Source of the DNA: Hyalella azteca
Lineage: Eukaryota; Arthropoda; Malacostraca; Amphipoda; Hyalellidae
NCBI RefSeq assembly: GCF_000764305.2
Contig: NW_025935144.1
Span: 186,001 to 250,000, forward strand
Direction: 5' to 3'
DNA: 64,000 nt
Of this stretch, positions 14,301 to 26,300 are shown in pieces. The notes below the pieces were generated by a model that saw nothing but the letters and a program-made list of their open reading frames with translations, had not been told where the DNA came from and ran no database searches. The translations under genes were made by a program, and so were the position numbers. Position 1 is the first letter of the stretch, and each line of letters begins with the position of its first letter.

Positions 14301-15546
14301 TAAAATTGCTCTATGCGCATCCCCGTCATCTCTTACACAGTCTAGTCGTAAAATATTCTTTACGCTTTCGCTCATGAAAAATTTATTTTAGCCTTTAAAG
14401 TTCTGCTTGAAACTCTTCAACTTTTGCGCACGGCTGCTGCTGATCCAGGCTGCTTCATTTGGCAGGATGCTAATTTAAAATTTTTTATTTCTGATTATTT
14501 TCTATGACTATGACTTTTCCATGACTATGAGCTATACAGTTATTATTATCATTCTATCACGCATATAAGGGCCCTCTTTAATTATAAATAAACTGGGCTC
14601 CCTGAACTCATTCACTGCTTCGTGTCTAAGACCTCCAGGAGAAGTGCGTCTGTCAAGTCCATACCGCAAATTATGTTTTCTATATTTGCAACATACAATG
14701 TAATAAGTCTTCTCAAGTGTTTATATTTCAATTAGATCAATATTATTTTGTACCTATAATGCCGTTATGCGTGTTCTAATTTGTCCTCAAGGCAAATTCT
14801 CAAAAAAACAATTCGTGTTACATTAGATTTTCTTGGGAAGTTCAATCGAGTGTAGCCCATTGGTAAGCTGAAGTACGAGTACATGGATGTTTGAAGACCC
14901 TTTGAACTACTTGGAACGTTTGTGTTTGACGCTTCTTGAATCTTGATCTTACCGAAATAAACTGAATCATTTATTCGAAATTATCTTCCTATATCGTTCA
15001 GCCGGCACCCCCATGCATATCATATCTGATATTACCTTAAATCTCATAGCTGTAGTTACCCTGAATCGACAATATCTATCAAATTTTTTTTTTTGTAATT
15101 TAATGGATACCAAGCAATACTAAACTAAAAACTTCTGCAACTGAAAAGCTCTAATTCCAGCAGGACCATTCACAATATTAATACACATTTACATTTCTAC
15201 ATTTAACTCGAATTGAACGAAAGCGGACCTTTCAAGTTAAAGCTTCACAATTTTAACGGGCACATGTATTGTAAATTAAAATCTATTCCCTAAATCTGAA
15301 CTGCGTTTGCGTTCAAAATCTTTTAGCATTTCAAACAATAAAATCAAACTTAAACTTAAGTAAGGCTAAATAAGCGATGAATTATTCCATAAAATACTTG
15401 TATCCATTTTCCAGCTCACACAAAAAAACGCCGTATATATATAGTCCTGCCCCATTCCCGGAGACTTGAAGGGAAATTTTCGGCTAAAGTTTGGGCAAGT
15501 CGGCCCTGCAGTGCCTTGTTGTCATCTAAGTTTAGGCGCCAGAGCA

Positions 15547-15870
15547 ACTTTACGAAGGCAACTTCATGAAGGCAACTTTATGAAGGCAAATTTATGAAGA
15601 AAAACTTTTATGAGGGCAACTTCATGAAGGAAACCTTTATGAAGGCAACTTTATGAAGGCAACTTTATGAAGGCAACTTTATGAAGGACACTTCATGAAG
15701 GCAACTTCATTATGGCTACTTCATGATAGTAACTTTATGAAGGCAACTTCATGATAGTAACTTCATGATGGTAACTTCATGAAGGCAACTTCATGATGAC
15801 AACTTTATGATGGCAACTTCATAACGGCAACTTCATGATGACAACTTCATGATGGCAAGTTCGTGAAAGC
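15547..15870. repeat. About 15-bp minisatellite (GGCAACTTYATGA)
   Basis: More than 20 loosely conserved units of ggcaactttatgaa or ggcaacttcatgat, with single-base slips so that no reading frame is kept. Confidence 0.92.
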
Positions 15871-16762
15871 GTTGCGTAAACTTTTAGGTTTTGTAGGCAA
15901 TTCCCACGCTACAAGAAGACGCAAGTTGATGCAAGTTTGTTTTATCGCACTAAAGTTTACAACAACTTGAGGTTGATCGGGAGACAACAGTACTCCTACG
16001 TACGTAGAACATATTCGAAGGTTTTCATTTACAATTTTATTGCAATATTAAATGCACCTTCTAGCTTATCGAAGATCCAATAATAAGTATAGACAACGTT
16101 CTCAGTATTTTTTTGAAGGCTAATTGAGATTATAGCTTCAAAAATAAAATTTGACTTATGTTACTACTACATGTACTTGAAGTTTAGATAAAATACCGGA
16201 GATAATTTGACAATATGGGGGATATCTCAAGGAATATCTCAAGATAACGTTAATTCAAAAGAAGCTTATCGGGTAAAACAGCATTTAAATCGAAATCCTT
16301 CATATATTCATTTGCGGTATACAAAAGGAATGTAATACAACGTTATTATGAAAATACATTATCAGCCCTGTTCAATTTCGTAATTAAACGTTAGATTTCA
16401 AAAATCAGAACAAAATTCGAATTTCCCGATTCGAAAACAAATTTGTTAAATTTGACCCCAAGTGGCGTTTGCTGTAGCAAGATAAGCAGAGCTTCGATAA
16501 ACCTATGGTAATCTTCTTTCAAAATTAAGGATTCCTGAATAATTAAGTAAGGTTTCTGAGTTTATCCGAGATTTTGACTAGATCAGGAGAATTGATGAGC
16601 ATACCACGGCTCCCGAGGCCGTCGGCATGAACGTATTTGTCTTCGCTGCCTTTTGCGCCTCAACGAAGCAGCGTAAAAGTGAGCGCGGCTATTTATTACG
16701 GACGCTGCCTTCATGAAGGCCGCCCTGTGGACTCAATGCAACACCGAAACATTAATTACGAG

Positions 16763-17110
16763 CCTACACGCTACTGGCCTACATGCTACTGGCCTACACG
16801 CAACTGGCCTACATGCTACTGGCCTACACGCAACTGGCCTACACGTTGCTGGCCTACACGCTACTTGCCTACACGCTACTGGCCTACACCTGTCTCTTAT
16901 ACACATCTAGATGTGTATAAGAGACAGGTACTGGCCTTCACGCTACTAGCCTACACGCTACTGGCCTACACGCTACTGGGCTTCACTCTACTGGCCTTCA
17001 CGCTACTAGCCTACACGCTAACGGCCTACACGCTACTTGCCTACACGCTACTGGCCTTCACTCTACTGGCCTTCACTCTACTGGCCTTCACGCTACTAGC
17101 CTACACCTTA
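16763..17110. repeat. 15-bp minisatellite, left block
   Basis: Tandem units close to ggcctacacgctact, with occasional t/c and a/g changes, about 23 copies counting across the artificial junction at 16890-16927. The unit is a multiple of three and lacks stops in several frames, which creates long meaningless open frames (LLAYT, ATGLH and similar). Confidence 0.95.
16890..16927. other. Tn5 mosaic-end junction: sequencing-library artefact
   Basis: CTGTCTCTTATACACATCT followed directly by its exact reverse complement AGATGTGTATAAGAGACAG. This 38-base sequence is the circularisation junction of transposase-based mate-pair libraries, not genomic DNA. It sits in the middle of the 15-bp minisatellite and produces the tell-tale frame VSYTHLDVYKRQ. 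Confidence 0.98.
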
Positions 17111-17152
17111 CCTTATGACCTTATGATGAGTTCGGGACTTCCTAGTCCCCGG

Positions 17153-17472
17153 TCACGCTGATGCGCCGCCTTCGTCGTCCTCCGTCTCCGAGTCGTCGTC
17201 GGATGTAACGTTGGACGTGTTCCGTCTATTTGCCCTCATTTGGGCACGCTGATGCAAGATGCTGTTGCTTGTCACTTGCTGATGGTAGTTTCCCATTACT
17301 GGACAGTCTGGTATCTTTCTCAACCACTTGTCCAGTTGTCTCTTGAATGTTGCAAGGGTGAACTCCCCTCCTCTCAGCGCTTTTGACAAGGCATTAAAGA
17401 GCCTCGGTCCTACCACGGACAGTGATCCCTCACGAAGAGTCTGTACTCTGGCCGTGGCTCGGTTATTAAATG
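17153..17472 (-). pseudogene. C-terminal fragment of a CR1/Jockey-like retrotransposon polyprotein
   Basis: The minus-strand frame reads LSVVGPRLFNALSKALRG, then FTLATFKRQLDKWLRKIPDC and an acidic tail ending at a stop at 17153. The pattern (V.GPRLFN.LPK.LR...FK..LD..L..IPD) is the conserved region after the RT domain of many invertebrate non-LTR elements. The frame is artificially prolonged into the minisatellite on its upstream side. The 3' UTR is only about 45 bases and ends in two copies of TCATAAGG, an octamer tail as in CR1-type elements. Heavily 5'-truncated. Confidence 0.7.
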
Positions 17473-17878
17473 GCCTACACGCTACTGGCCTACACGCTAC
17501 CGGCCTATACGATACTGGCCTACACGCTACTGTCCTGCACGCTATTGGCCTACACGCTCCTGGCCTATACGCTATCGGCATACACGCTATCGGCTTTCAC
17601 GCTACTGGCCTACACGCTACCGGCCTACACGCTACCGGTCTACACGCTACTGGCCTATACGCTATTGGCCTACACGCTACTATCCTATACGCTACTGGCC
17701 TACACGCTACTTGCCTTCACGCTACTGGCCTTCACGCTACTAGCCTACACGCGTCCGGTCTACACGCTACTGTCCTACACACTACTGGCCTACACGCTAC
17801 TGTCCTACACGCTACTGTCCTACACGCTACTAGCCTATACGCTACTGGCCTACACGCTACTGGCCTTCACGCTACTAG
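17470..17878. repeat. 15-bp minisatellite, right block
   Basis: About 27 units of the same ggcctacacgctact repeat as the left block, starting directly after the retrotransposon fragment. Unit variants (tgtcc, cggtc, ttcacg) are shared by both blocks, so this was one array split by the insertion. Confidence 0.95.
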
Positions 17879-18302
17879 ATTTGTGGCGGATCATGGCTCG
17901 GTACTAATGCGCACTCGAGTTAAAATACAAGTCTGTCAGCAAGCTTGTCATTGTCATTCTTCAAATTATTGATGTAAGCATTAACTATCTTTAACCAGTT
18001 CTGAACAAAATTAATACGAGTAAATTACTTTTCATCGCTTTCCATAGTGACATAAGAGGTTTTCTAACAGAATTCCGTATTGCAGTCATCACTATTTCCC
18101 ATTCAATTTCCTGTTAATCCAGTTTTATTTTCGCCATCAACACCGTTACTCTTCATGGACAATCTAAAATCGTCCCTCATCACCTCTCAACTGCCCTCTC
18201 TCCATCGCAGCCTCTCACCAGCCAAGCACTGCCCGTTGTAACACCAAACTTTGGGTCGTTGTTGCCGGCAGGACGACATTGTTGCGGATGGTCACTGCAC
18301 AC

Positions 18303-18450
18303 TGAGCTGTGAACTTCTGCACTACAATACCTCATATTGTACTCTAATTTCTCACATGCCGCCATAGGTGGTGTGAGGAACGCCTGCACTATAATACTTC
18401 ATATTGAACTCTTATTTCTCACGTGCCACCATAGCTTGTGTGAAGAACGA
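18303..18450. repeat. About 67-bp direct duplication
   Basis: Two units sharing gcactayaatacytcatattg, ctcacrtgccrccatag and gtgtgargaacg. Both are diverged by point changes. Confidence 0.8.
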
Positions 18451-18659
18451 TGGCACTGCAGAAGAGTCTGCGCTGGAACCGAGGCTTTGCTGTACTCAAG
18501 TAAAAAACGTGTACAGAAATAATGTACTGTGTTTTTTTCCACTGTCTGCCACCTCTGCGACCACATTTGTAGCGTCCTCACGCACCAGCATTTTTTCTCT
18601 TGACAGTCGTGCAGCTCCTGTGAAATGAAAATTGATCTCCTAAAATAATTTTCATCTCA

Positions 18660-19215
18660 TTATAGAATTACATCCCCGATTATGATGAATTGCCACAATA
18701 TAAAGTTTCCATAAACGAAGAATATATTTAAATTATCATGTGTCATAATTGTACATATATCATTCAAAAAATCTGTTTCATTTGATCTAAATTTCCCTAT
18801 CAAATCTAAAGGAGAATACCCAATATGTTCCTCTAACTTTCTGAAAAGTGCGTCAAAAGGAACATCTGGTGTGAATAAAAATCTATATAAATCTATATAC
18901 AAATCTATATACATGCAGCCATTCTCTAATGCCAAGGAATGATCACGTTCCAAATTAATTGAACGATTCTTTCTTAACTAAGAATCGTGGACGTGACATT
19001 TTATCGAGTGCGAGAAAGGAGCTCCGTCCAGTCCAATCAAGTTGGCCAATATCAAGACGAAAACTCTGCTGAAATTGTGGTTCTTTGTTCCCTATAAAGC
19101 ATTCCCCTCCGAGCCTTCGAGTCGCGCAGGAGCTTGATACCTCGATTGAATTCGACGAATTTGTTTTAAAGCGAACGAAAGCGACTTTGTTAAATCTGTT
19201 ACACAGAAAAACCAA
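18660..19215 (-). pseudogene. Unrecognised protein-like frames, probably a broken coding region
   Basis: Two adjoining minus-strand frames end at 18955 and 18660. The first includes RRLGGECFIGNKEPQF and DIGQLDWTGRSSFLALDK; the second includes FTPDVPFDALFRKLEEHIGY and SPLDLIGKFRSNETDFLNDI. Composition is unusually balanced for this AT-rich window. The frames are in different phases and abut within a few bases, suggesting one coding region broken by a frameshift. No family is recognised. A further protein-like minus frame lies upstream at about 19371-19565. It could be an old gene, a virus-derived remnant or chance. Confidence 0.35.
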
Positions 19216-19840
19216 TCTGTGTCACTTTCTCGAATTACTCTAGACGATCGTAAGGTCTCTGGACCATAAAATTTACTTTAGTGACAGAATTATTTGAAAT
19301 TCCGATTTATATAGCTTATCTTTGAAAAACGTCAACTGTGAACGATGATTTTCATCTGCAGAAACTTAAGATCTTAAATTCCAATAGCAAGATAAATCAA
19401 CTTTCGACATTTCTCCCTTCACATTATAAAACAAATCTGTTCGTTCACCAGGTTCACTTGGCTTCATGGCAAACTCATCATGACAGGTTATTCGTGAACT
19501 TAAGTATTGTATTCCATACGCGTAATTGGAATGAGAGTTTAATAAACACCCAGTAAAATGGATGGGTCATAATGTCCAAATAGTGACACACTTTTTACCT
19601 GTAGCACTGATACGCTCTGTTCCCGAGGAAAACTGGGTTTGGATGACTTACACACGGGCAAAAAGTGCATCTTTATTTGGCCATGTGTCACTCATAACTC
19701 TGAGTGGAGGCCTCAAAAGACTTCATTGTTCTTCATAAGTGTTTGCACGAAGCCTGGTGCCTGTCCTCGCCTTGTTCTTTAGATGCCGTATAATTGAGTC
19801 GCTGTACGCCCTCTTGTCTACTGAAGCGGAGGGACCATTT

Positions 19841-20020
19841 CAGGGACGCGTGTTTGAGGGACGTGTGTTTGAGGGACGCGTGTTTGAGGGACGCGCGTTT
19901 GAGGGACGCGCGTATGAGGGACGCGCGTTTGAGGGACGCGCGTTTGAGGGACGCGCGTTTGAGGGACGCGTGTTTGAGGGACGTGCGTTTGAGGGACGCG
20001 TTTTAGGGACGCGCGTTCGC
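19841..20020. repeat. 15-bp minisatellite (GAGGGACGCGYGTTT)
   Basis: About 12 units of gagggacgcgygttt, with t/c and a/t exchanges and one 14-base unit near 19991. Open in several frames on both strands (EGRAF, RDACL, PQTRV); these are repeat artefacts. Its GC content and CpG density stand out from the surroundings. Confidence 0.95.
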
Positions 20021-22700
20021 TCACCAGCTCGATATTTCTGTATGTACATGAATAAAGTGAACACAATGCCGGCAATTCTCATCCAATTATAACAAACATA
20101 TATACAACCTCAACTACCCACTCATAATCACTTTGTTTTTCAATTTTTTATGTTTGTTATAATTCCGTTGTGAATTTATTAGAAGATCCAACTGGCCGCA
20201 ACACTAGCACCTCGTGCAGTGCACATGAGTTTCATGGCTAATACGATACCTAATTTATTGCAGATGCAGAATAAGAATACATGATACTTAATAAACTCGC
20301 TTTTTTCTTTCCATGATGAATTTCGCAGAAATTTAAGAAATTCATGTCCCGATTTACCAGCTTCGTTGCTGTGAAGCGGTTTTAATGGGTAATTAGGATT
20401 AAATAAAGGCTAGTTATATTTGCATCATCATATAATTTCGACGCTTCCTTCGATTTGCAACTTGATTCAGCCATCATATCAATTCGGGTCTACGTGGCAT
20501 TCGGACTTACTCTTCGATTGTTCAGTCCGGGAATGAAGCAAATTCTAGCTGAACGTATGTTCTTTTTAAAGAGTATTTATATCGTCATTTATTTTCAACG
20601 GTATATTTGCGACAATCGAGTGAAGCCTCTTCAAATTTTATTTATTATTCACAATAAAATTGATTTTTAGTCATTCGCGTTACGATTGCCTTGAACAATT
20701 CCATTTAAATTTTAAATAAAAATTTGTCTCACTAAACATAAATAATATGCCTTTATTCGCGAGAATAACTGCCGCTCTTTGCTGAAATTATCCGCTAAAA
20801 ACTTTCGACTTTTGAACGTAAAACTAGTTTTTTATGAAGATAGGAAGCTTTTCTTCATTAAGGGTTGATTTAAACCTGAAAATGTCTGATTGCTTCGCCT
20901 CTCAAGTCATAAACCAAAGTTTTTATCCAAGTGAATAAGAATTCTTGAATCAAACTATGCTGCAGGCGTCGACGTGTTCGGCAGGAAATTTATCGGTTCT
21001 TGCTTTGGCTTAGTAAATTTAGACGAATTTTATTTCGCACATTGCAGTCGTTCTTGGTGATTAAAAGCAGTAAAAGTTCTCCCAATATATAAAAATGGCA
21101 CGTTGGGGAATTTCGAATTTCGGACGAATGGCGATGCGGACTTAAGGGCTTACGTGAGAGGAAATTCGGTGATCATTAACATCGGAAATTGAGACACTGT
21201 GGATATTTGAATAAACTTCGAGCTACTTTCAAAAAAGGATTTAAATCTCATTATAATAATGAGCGCTGGAGACATGTTTTTGTGAGATTTACGGGAACGA
21301 TGAACTGAAGCGCACCAACGAAATTTAAAGGGACAAAATTGTACATTTCGGCTAAAAATTTTCCTGACAAATAAATTTTGATCTCATGAATGATTTCATA
21401 CAAAACCATTAAACAAATATGTTACTTAAAATAAGATTTCAGATAATTTCATACCAAAATAATGTCCAGGCAAAATCCACTCAAATAAAACACGAACTTT
21501 TGTTTAGTTAAACATTTAAAAAATCAACCAAAGCAGAATGACCAAATATTTAGACTGGCAGTTGAAACGAACATATAGATTGGGAATTAAAGCAAACATT
21601 TAGATTTGTTCTATTTATTTAGCAACAAAACGAAGGATCTTGGTAATAAGTTCCAAAGTTTCAATAATAATGACATTCTGTGCCCCCATTAACCTTTTAA
21701 TTGCAACCTTTTCGACTATTTCTTGTAAAGCGTAAAAGTAAAGTAATTTACCGCATGATGTGCATGCGGTAAATTATTTATGATTTTTATAATATAAAGA
21801 GACTCGATCGAAGCTTGTATAATTAAGTTTTAAAGTCGCTTGCGTGCGTGAGTGTTGTAATAATAAAGTGCAATAACATCGCCCGATTTGAGCAACATAA
21901 TAAGAATACATCACAATTTCACTGTTAAAGGCCAAAATTTGAAGGATAGCGACAATAAAAGTCACCAAACCATCATAATTCAGCAAATTCAAAGATGCCT
22001 GCACAGGTTTTATACATTCTGAGTACATATTAACCTGAGAATTAACTGTTCAGTGATATTCTTAGATTAATCTCACTCCATATTTCAATAAATGCCTTTT
22101 GAACAATTAATAAATGCACAATGAATGAGAACAAGCGAATTCATTTCGTACGTTCCACTCGAGTGAGTGGATATATTGACAAGAATAGATTTGTCGTCAT
22201 ACTATGGAGTATGAATAAAACTCTCGAGCTTTAATTGAAAGTATTAAAATAATTTTCATGGAATGGATGTTCAGTTAATCCGCAAACTTTCATATTAAAT
22301 ATCACAATTTTCCTGATAAATTTTTAATTAAATTTCAAAATAGGTTAACTTACGTTTGCATATTTCCTGCCATGAACAACTGAATCGAATATATAAAATC
22401 TACAGACGACTTAATCGCTAATTTCTTCTCCAACCGATGTTGCGATGGATGCAAGCTTTGGCTCAGCATTTATCCTTTAATAATACTTACGATTGAGATA
22501 AATACACCATCGATACACAATTAGTAATCACACATATATTTTCAAGAGAATCCTTAGTTTAAATTCACAATCGTACAAAATCAAAACCACAAATAGAATT
22601 ATTTTTTTCAACTACATCAACAATATTCGTCGTACTTTTGTAACTAAATAGACAGTCTTTCTCGTGTTCCTCCACACAGTAACTCGGACAAGTTTCGAAC
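20021..22700. other. AT-rich DNA downstream of the Dpr-like gene
   Basis: It presumably contains the 3' UTR of the minus-strand Dpr-like gene near 22.7 kb. One hairpin (21744-21776) is the only structure seen. Confidence 0.5.
21744..21776. repeat. Perfect 14-bp hairpin
   Basis: taatttaccgcatg (21744-21757), loop atgtg, catgcggtaaatta (21763-21776). The stem is exact. Confidence 0.8.
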
Positions 22701-23359
22701 TCAGATGCAATCTGCGCGTAAAAATTGGACGCGTGATTTTCTCAGGAGATGACACGGGCGGCTCGTGAATAGAGGCAAGCTGTGGACACGACGCAAGTTC
22801 TTCGCGTCATCAAAGTCAACATTAATATCAGCGTCGTTGGCAGGGAAGCTCGTCTTCATATCCTGAAGATTGCAATGACTTCCAGAATTAAATTTAAATG
22901 TATTTGAGTGTATGAAGTCGTACGTCACTCGAGACACAGGAAGTTTGACATCAAATTCGCGTAGCGCACGCGAACTGTCATCTTTATTCCAGTTATTTGG
23001 TAGACGTGCTTCATCTTTACTCTGAGTAATACGACGCGAAAACATTCGCGTGAAAATGCTTGACAAACTTAAATGAATTATACTTTCATCACATACTTGA
23101 GCAAATTCATTGTGGTTCGTAGAGTAAAAATTAACTTCATTAGTAAAAAGCGTATCCAAAGTCCAATTATTCCGTGAACTCATTCCGAGCATAAATAGAA
23201 GCTTTGAAGTTAAGCAGGAAATGCAATCAAACCCCAGCAGTCCGCCCCTGCAGTGCACCACCACCAGCGCCCACATCACCAGCACCGACAACAGGCCGGG
23301 CGACACGCGCGCCGATAGCGAATCGTTCGTCGAGTGCTGCATTGCCACTGAATCTTCTC
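22701..23359 (-). CDS. Dpr-like gene, last exon (membrane-proximal tail)
   Basis: Acceptor catatttggcag. The exon starts EDSVAMQHSTND, corresponding to the GEHPAAMQ motif of Dpr proteins, followed by the hydrophobic segment SPGLLSVLVMWALVVVHC. In most family members the protein ends shortly after such a segment. Here the frame is open for 219 codons to a stop at 22701, with no recognisable domain and low-complexity composition. It may be a genuine cytoplasmic tail, a GPI-signal exon with further splicing, or a chance extension. The first 40 codons are secure and the remainder is not. Confidence 0.7.
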
Positions 23360-26300
23360 CTGCCAAATATGCAACAAAATATTACCAATTAACAACAAAA
23401 TGTGAGCGAAATTAGCGTATAGTCATGCTTTGTATTCAAAAATGAACTTATACGCTATTGTTCCTCTTGGTTTCTTTGGATTGTGCTCTTGAAATATATT
23501 TTATAGTCTATTGGTGTCGTTAGGTCGTGACTCTTGAGGAAAAATTGAAATAAATTCAGCTAGGGAATTTCTGAAATAGCATTGGCCTCTAACAGAAGTG
23601 TAATATATAATAATTTATTTTTATTGTTTTCTATTAGCCTCTAGATTCATGTATGTCAGCTCTTTCATCAGAGTTTTAATAAGCACGAGTGTTATTTCGC
23701 TCACCTTCCACAACGTGTACTCGGACGTACGCCGGTTTGGTGTCTGTGGCCGAGCAGCTGTAGTTGCCGGAGTCGCTCTTGGACGCGGCGGCGATCTTTA
23801 GCAGCACCACGGGACTGCCTTCACTGCCTTCGTTCTCTGACCAGCTGGCGAGTTAGATATTCAAATTAAGGAAATTTTTTAAGAACGCCTGAGATGAAGA
23901 AAGTCTACTCTCTTCAACAAACGGAGATGAAATGAAAAGGGAAGTTTGTTTACTTCTTAATACTGTTATTTTCAATTGAAATATTGAAGAAAATAGATAA
24001 TTATTTAGGATTTGAGCTTAAGTAAATTACAAAACTACGTGCATTATCAAATTTAAACGTCGCAATTTTTTCTAGATGTTGCTGATAACATTTACATTAA
24101 TCGCGATACATCATTGTCAATACAAGTACAATAAAAAATCACTTCTCATGAATATTTTTTTGCATACGGATCATATTACAGAAACATGTACAAGTGCAGA
24201 GAACCTGGTGTTGGTGCTGGTGACGTCATCGCCGAGGACGGTGAAGCGGTTGCCCGCGTCCATCTTAGACCAGAAGGGCAGCGCGTCGGGCGGCAGCGCG
24301 TGGCCGCGACACTGGAGCTCCACGCGAGACCCAACCTCGTAGAACTTCTCGTGGATGGCCGTGTTACGGTCGTCCATGATGCTCACCACCGGCACTGACG
24401 TAGAAACAAATGCTATTATTTACTTTAAATTATATTCTATTTTTAGAAATTTTGTTTATGAAGACAGAATTTCTTGTGTGTATTTCAGTAATTTAGCGCT
24501 TGTTATCTTCAATTTTAGCAGTATATTATCGATGGAAAGAAACAACCAACATATACCAAGGTACATATACATAACACAAATTGAATGAGAACATAAAGGC
24601 TGTGAAGCGCAGGGAGTAAACTATTTTTCATAACATCGATAAAAATCTAAAATCCTTCAAAAAACGCATTTTACAAACTAGAGTATGAAATGAATGGTAT
24701 ATATCGCCGAAGAAATGCCTTTCGTATTATCTTTTGCCGCATTAAATCGTGGAAAAATTTGCAGGGATTTTTAAAAATGAGCAGGAAAGAGACATGAAAC
24801 ACACTGAAAATTTTGCGAGTGAATTTCTATTCGATAATGCTATCAGTTACAAAATGATTGTCAAGAAGTTCTTTAAATCATTAAGACATTCGCCCAAGTT
24901 GAGAAAATTCATGTTTGAATAATGCTGTGTGCATGCAATAGAGTTCGAGTATATAATTTGTTTTTATAATTGCTGGAGTAACTTACTATCAAATGGGTAA
25001 CCATGCAATTAAACGTAGATATCAATCCAGAATTCTAGACTTATCATTTAACGGTTTAGTTTATCTTGCTTGTTGATAGTAAGCATAAATATTATAAATT
25101 CGACGAAATTGTAAAATTTTAACTTTAATCAAGTTTTGATTTATTCACATTTCGGAGATTATAAAAATCCCTGCCGTAAAACTGTTCACTTGATTTGTTA
25201 GAATTTCTCAAAGTGTCTGCACATTCAAATTATTTTGTCTCATTACTGGCGAATAGTAAATGTAAGAGTATTTTTTACTAAATTTTCTGATCATATTTAT
25301 TTATGTATATAATTTAAAGTCTTCACATAACACCCAATTGAAAACTTTACAATATTTACGACAAATTACAGAATTACCTGTTACGTAGAGCCGTATGCTA
25401 ATTTTCATGGGCGGGTGAATGGAGACTTGGCACACGTAGACACCGGCGTCCTCCTCCAGCACGGGTGAGATGACGAGCTCCCACGAGTCAGGGTTGTCGT
25501 GGAACAGTGAAAACCTTAACCGGGAAAAAAACTATTAAGATAATGCGGGGTATTTTACCGTAATATAAAATTCTAAGCTAATATGCAGGTATATTAACGT
25601 AATATAAAGTTCTAGGCTAAAATGCAAATATATATTAGTCTGATAAAGAACTTAAGCTATAGGCTTACATGCAAATAAGTGAACCGTACTTAAAAGTTCT
25701 AAACATAAAAGCAAACATATGAGCCGTAATAAAATGGTTCTTGACAAATATTTATGAATAATAATGAAGACTTTTTGAGTGGCTAAAATGAGGCAATAAA
25801 TACGGTCATAAGTAGCAGTGGCTCCCTAACTGAGGAGAAATTATCCCCGGTTATTTTTCTATTTATCTCGGCGGCAGTCCAAGATTGAAAGGTTTAATTT
25901 AGCCTAATACATCGACGATAAAATTCGCAGAAGTGTCAAATTATTATTGTGGCATGTCAAATTACGTATTTCGATGCAAGTTTTGTAAACAATTTTTTTA
26001 AAAATGCAAATATTAGTTGCGATTTTAGGAAACAAGCCAACTAATTGCAGAGAACTTGTGTGACTATATCAGACCTCTTGCTGTTGACGTAGGTGTTGGT
26101 GCCAAATGTTATGAGATGAAGCTGGTCGTCCTCTCGCTTCACCCACGACACCTAAAACAAGTACCATTAATTGAGTTAAACAAAAATATTTTCACGCATT
26201 ATAGGATTTAAAGGCACAAAAGGATGATTTGTTTGAAAATCTAAATATTCTACAAATAGTCTATTAAAATAATTTATACTTTCCAGATCAATGATGATCC

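Larger units (their letters stand above)
8886..15546. other. AT-rich DNA interrupted by tandem repeats
   Basis: Besides the arrays listed separately, only short frames are seen (9237-9626 plus, 11977-12234 minus). A GC-richer patch at 12015-12160 is open on the minus strand but is not identifiable. Confidence 0.5.

Noticed and set aside
16637..17161. 174-codon plus frame through the 15-bp array
   Set aside because: It is produced by the stop-free 15-bp repeat and by the artificial Tn5 junction.
17328..17972. 214-codon plus frame
   Set aside because: It is mostly minisatellite translation (ATGLH units), and its start is antisense to the retrotransposon fragment.
19739..20092. Frames EGRAF/RDACL/PQTRV on both strands
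   Set aside because: They are repeat shadows of the 15-bp CpG-rich minisatellite.
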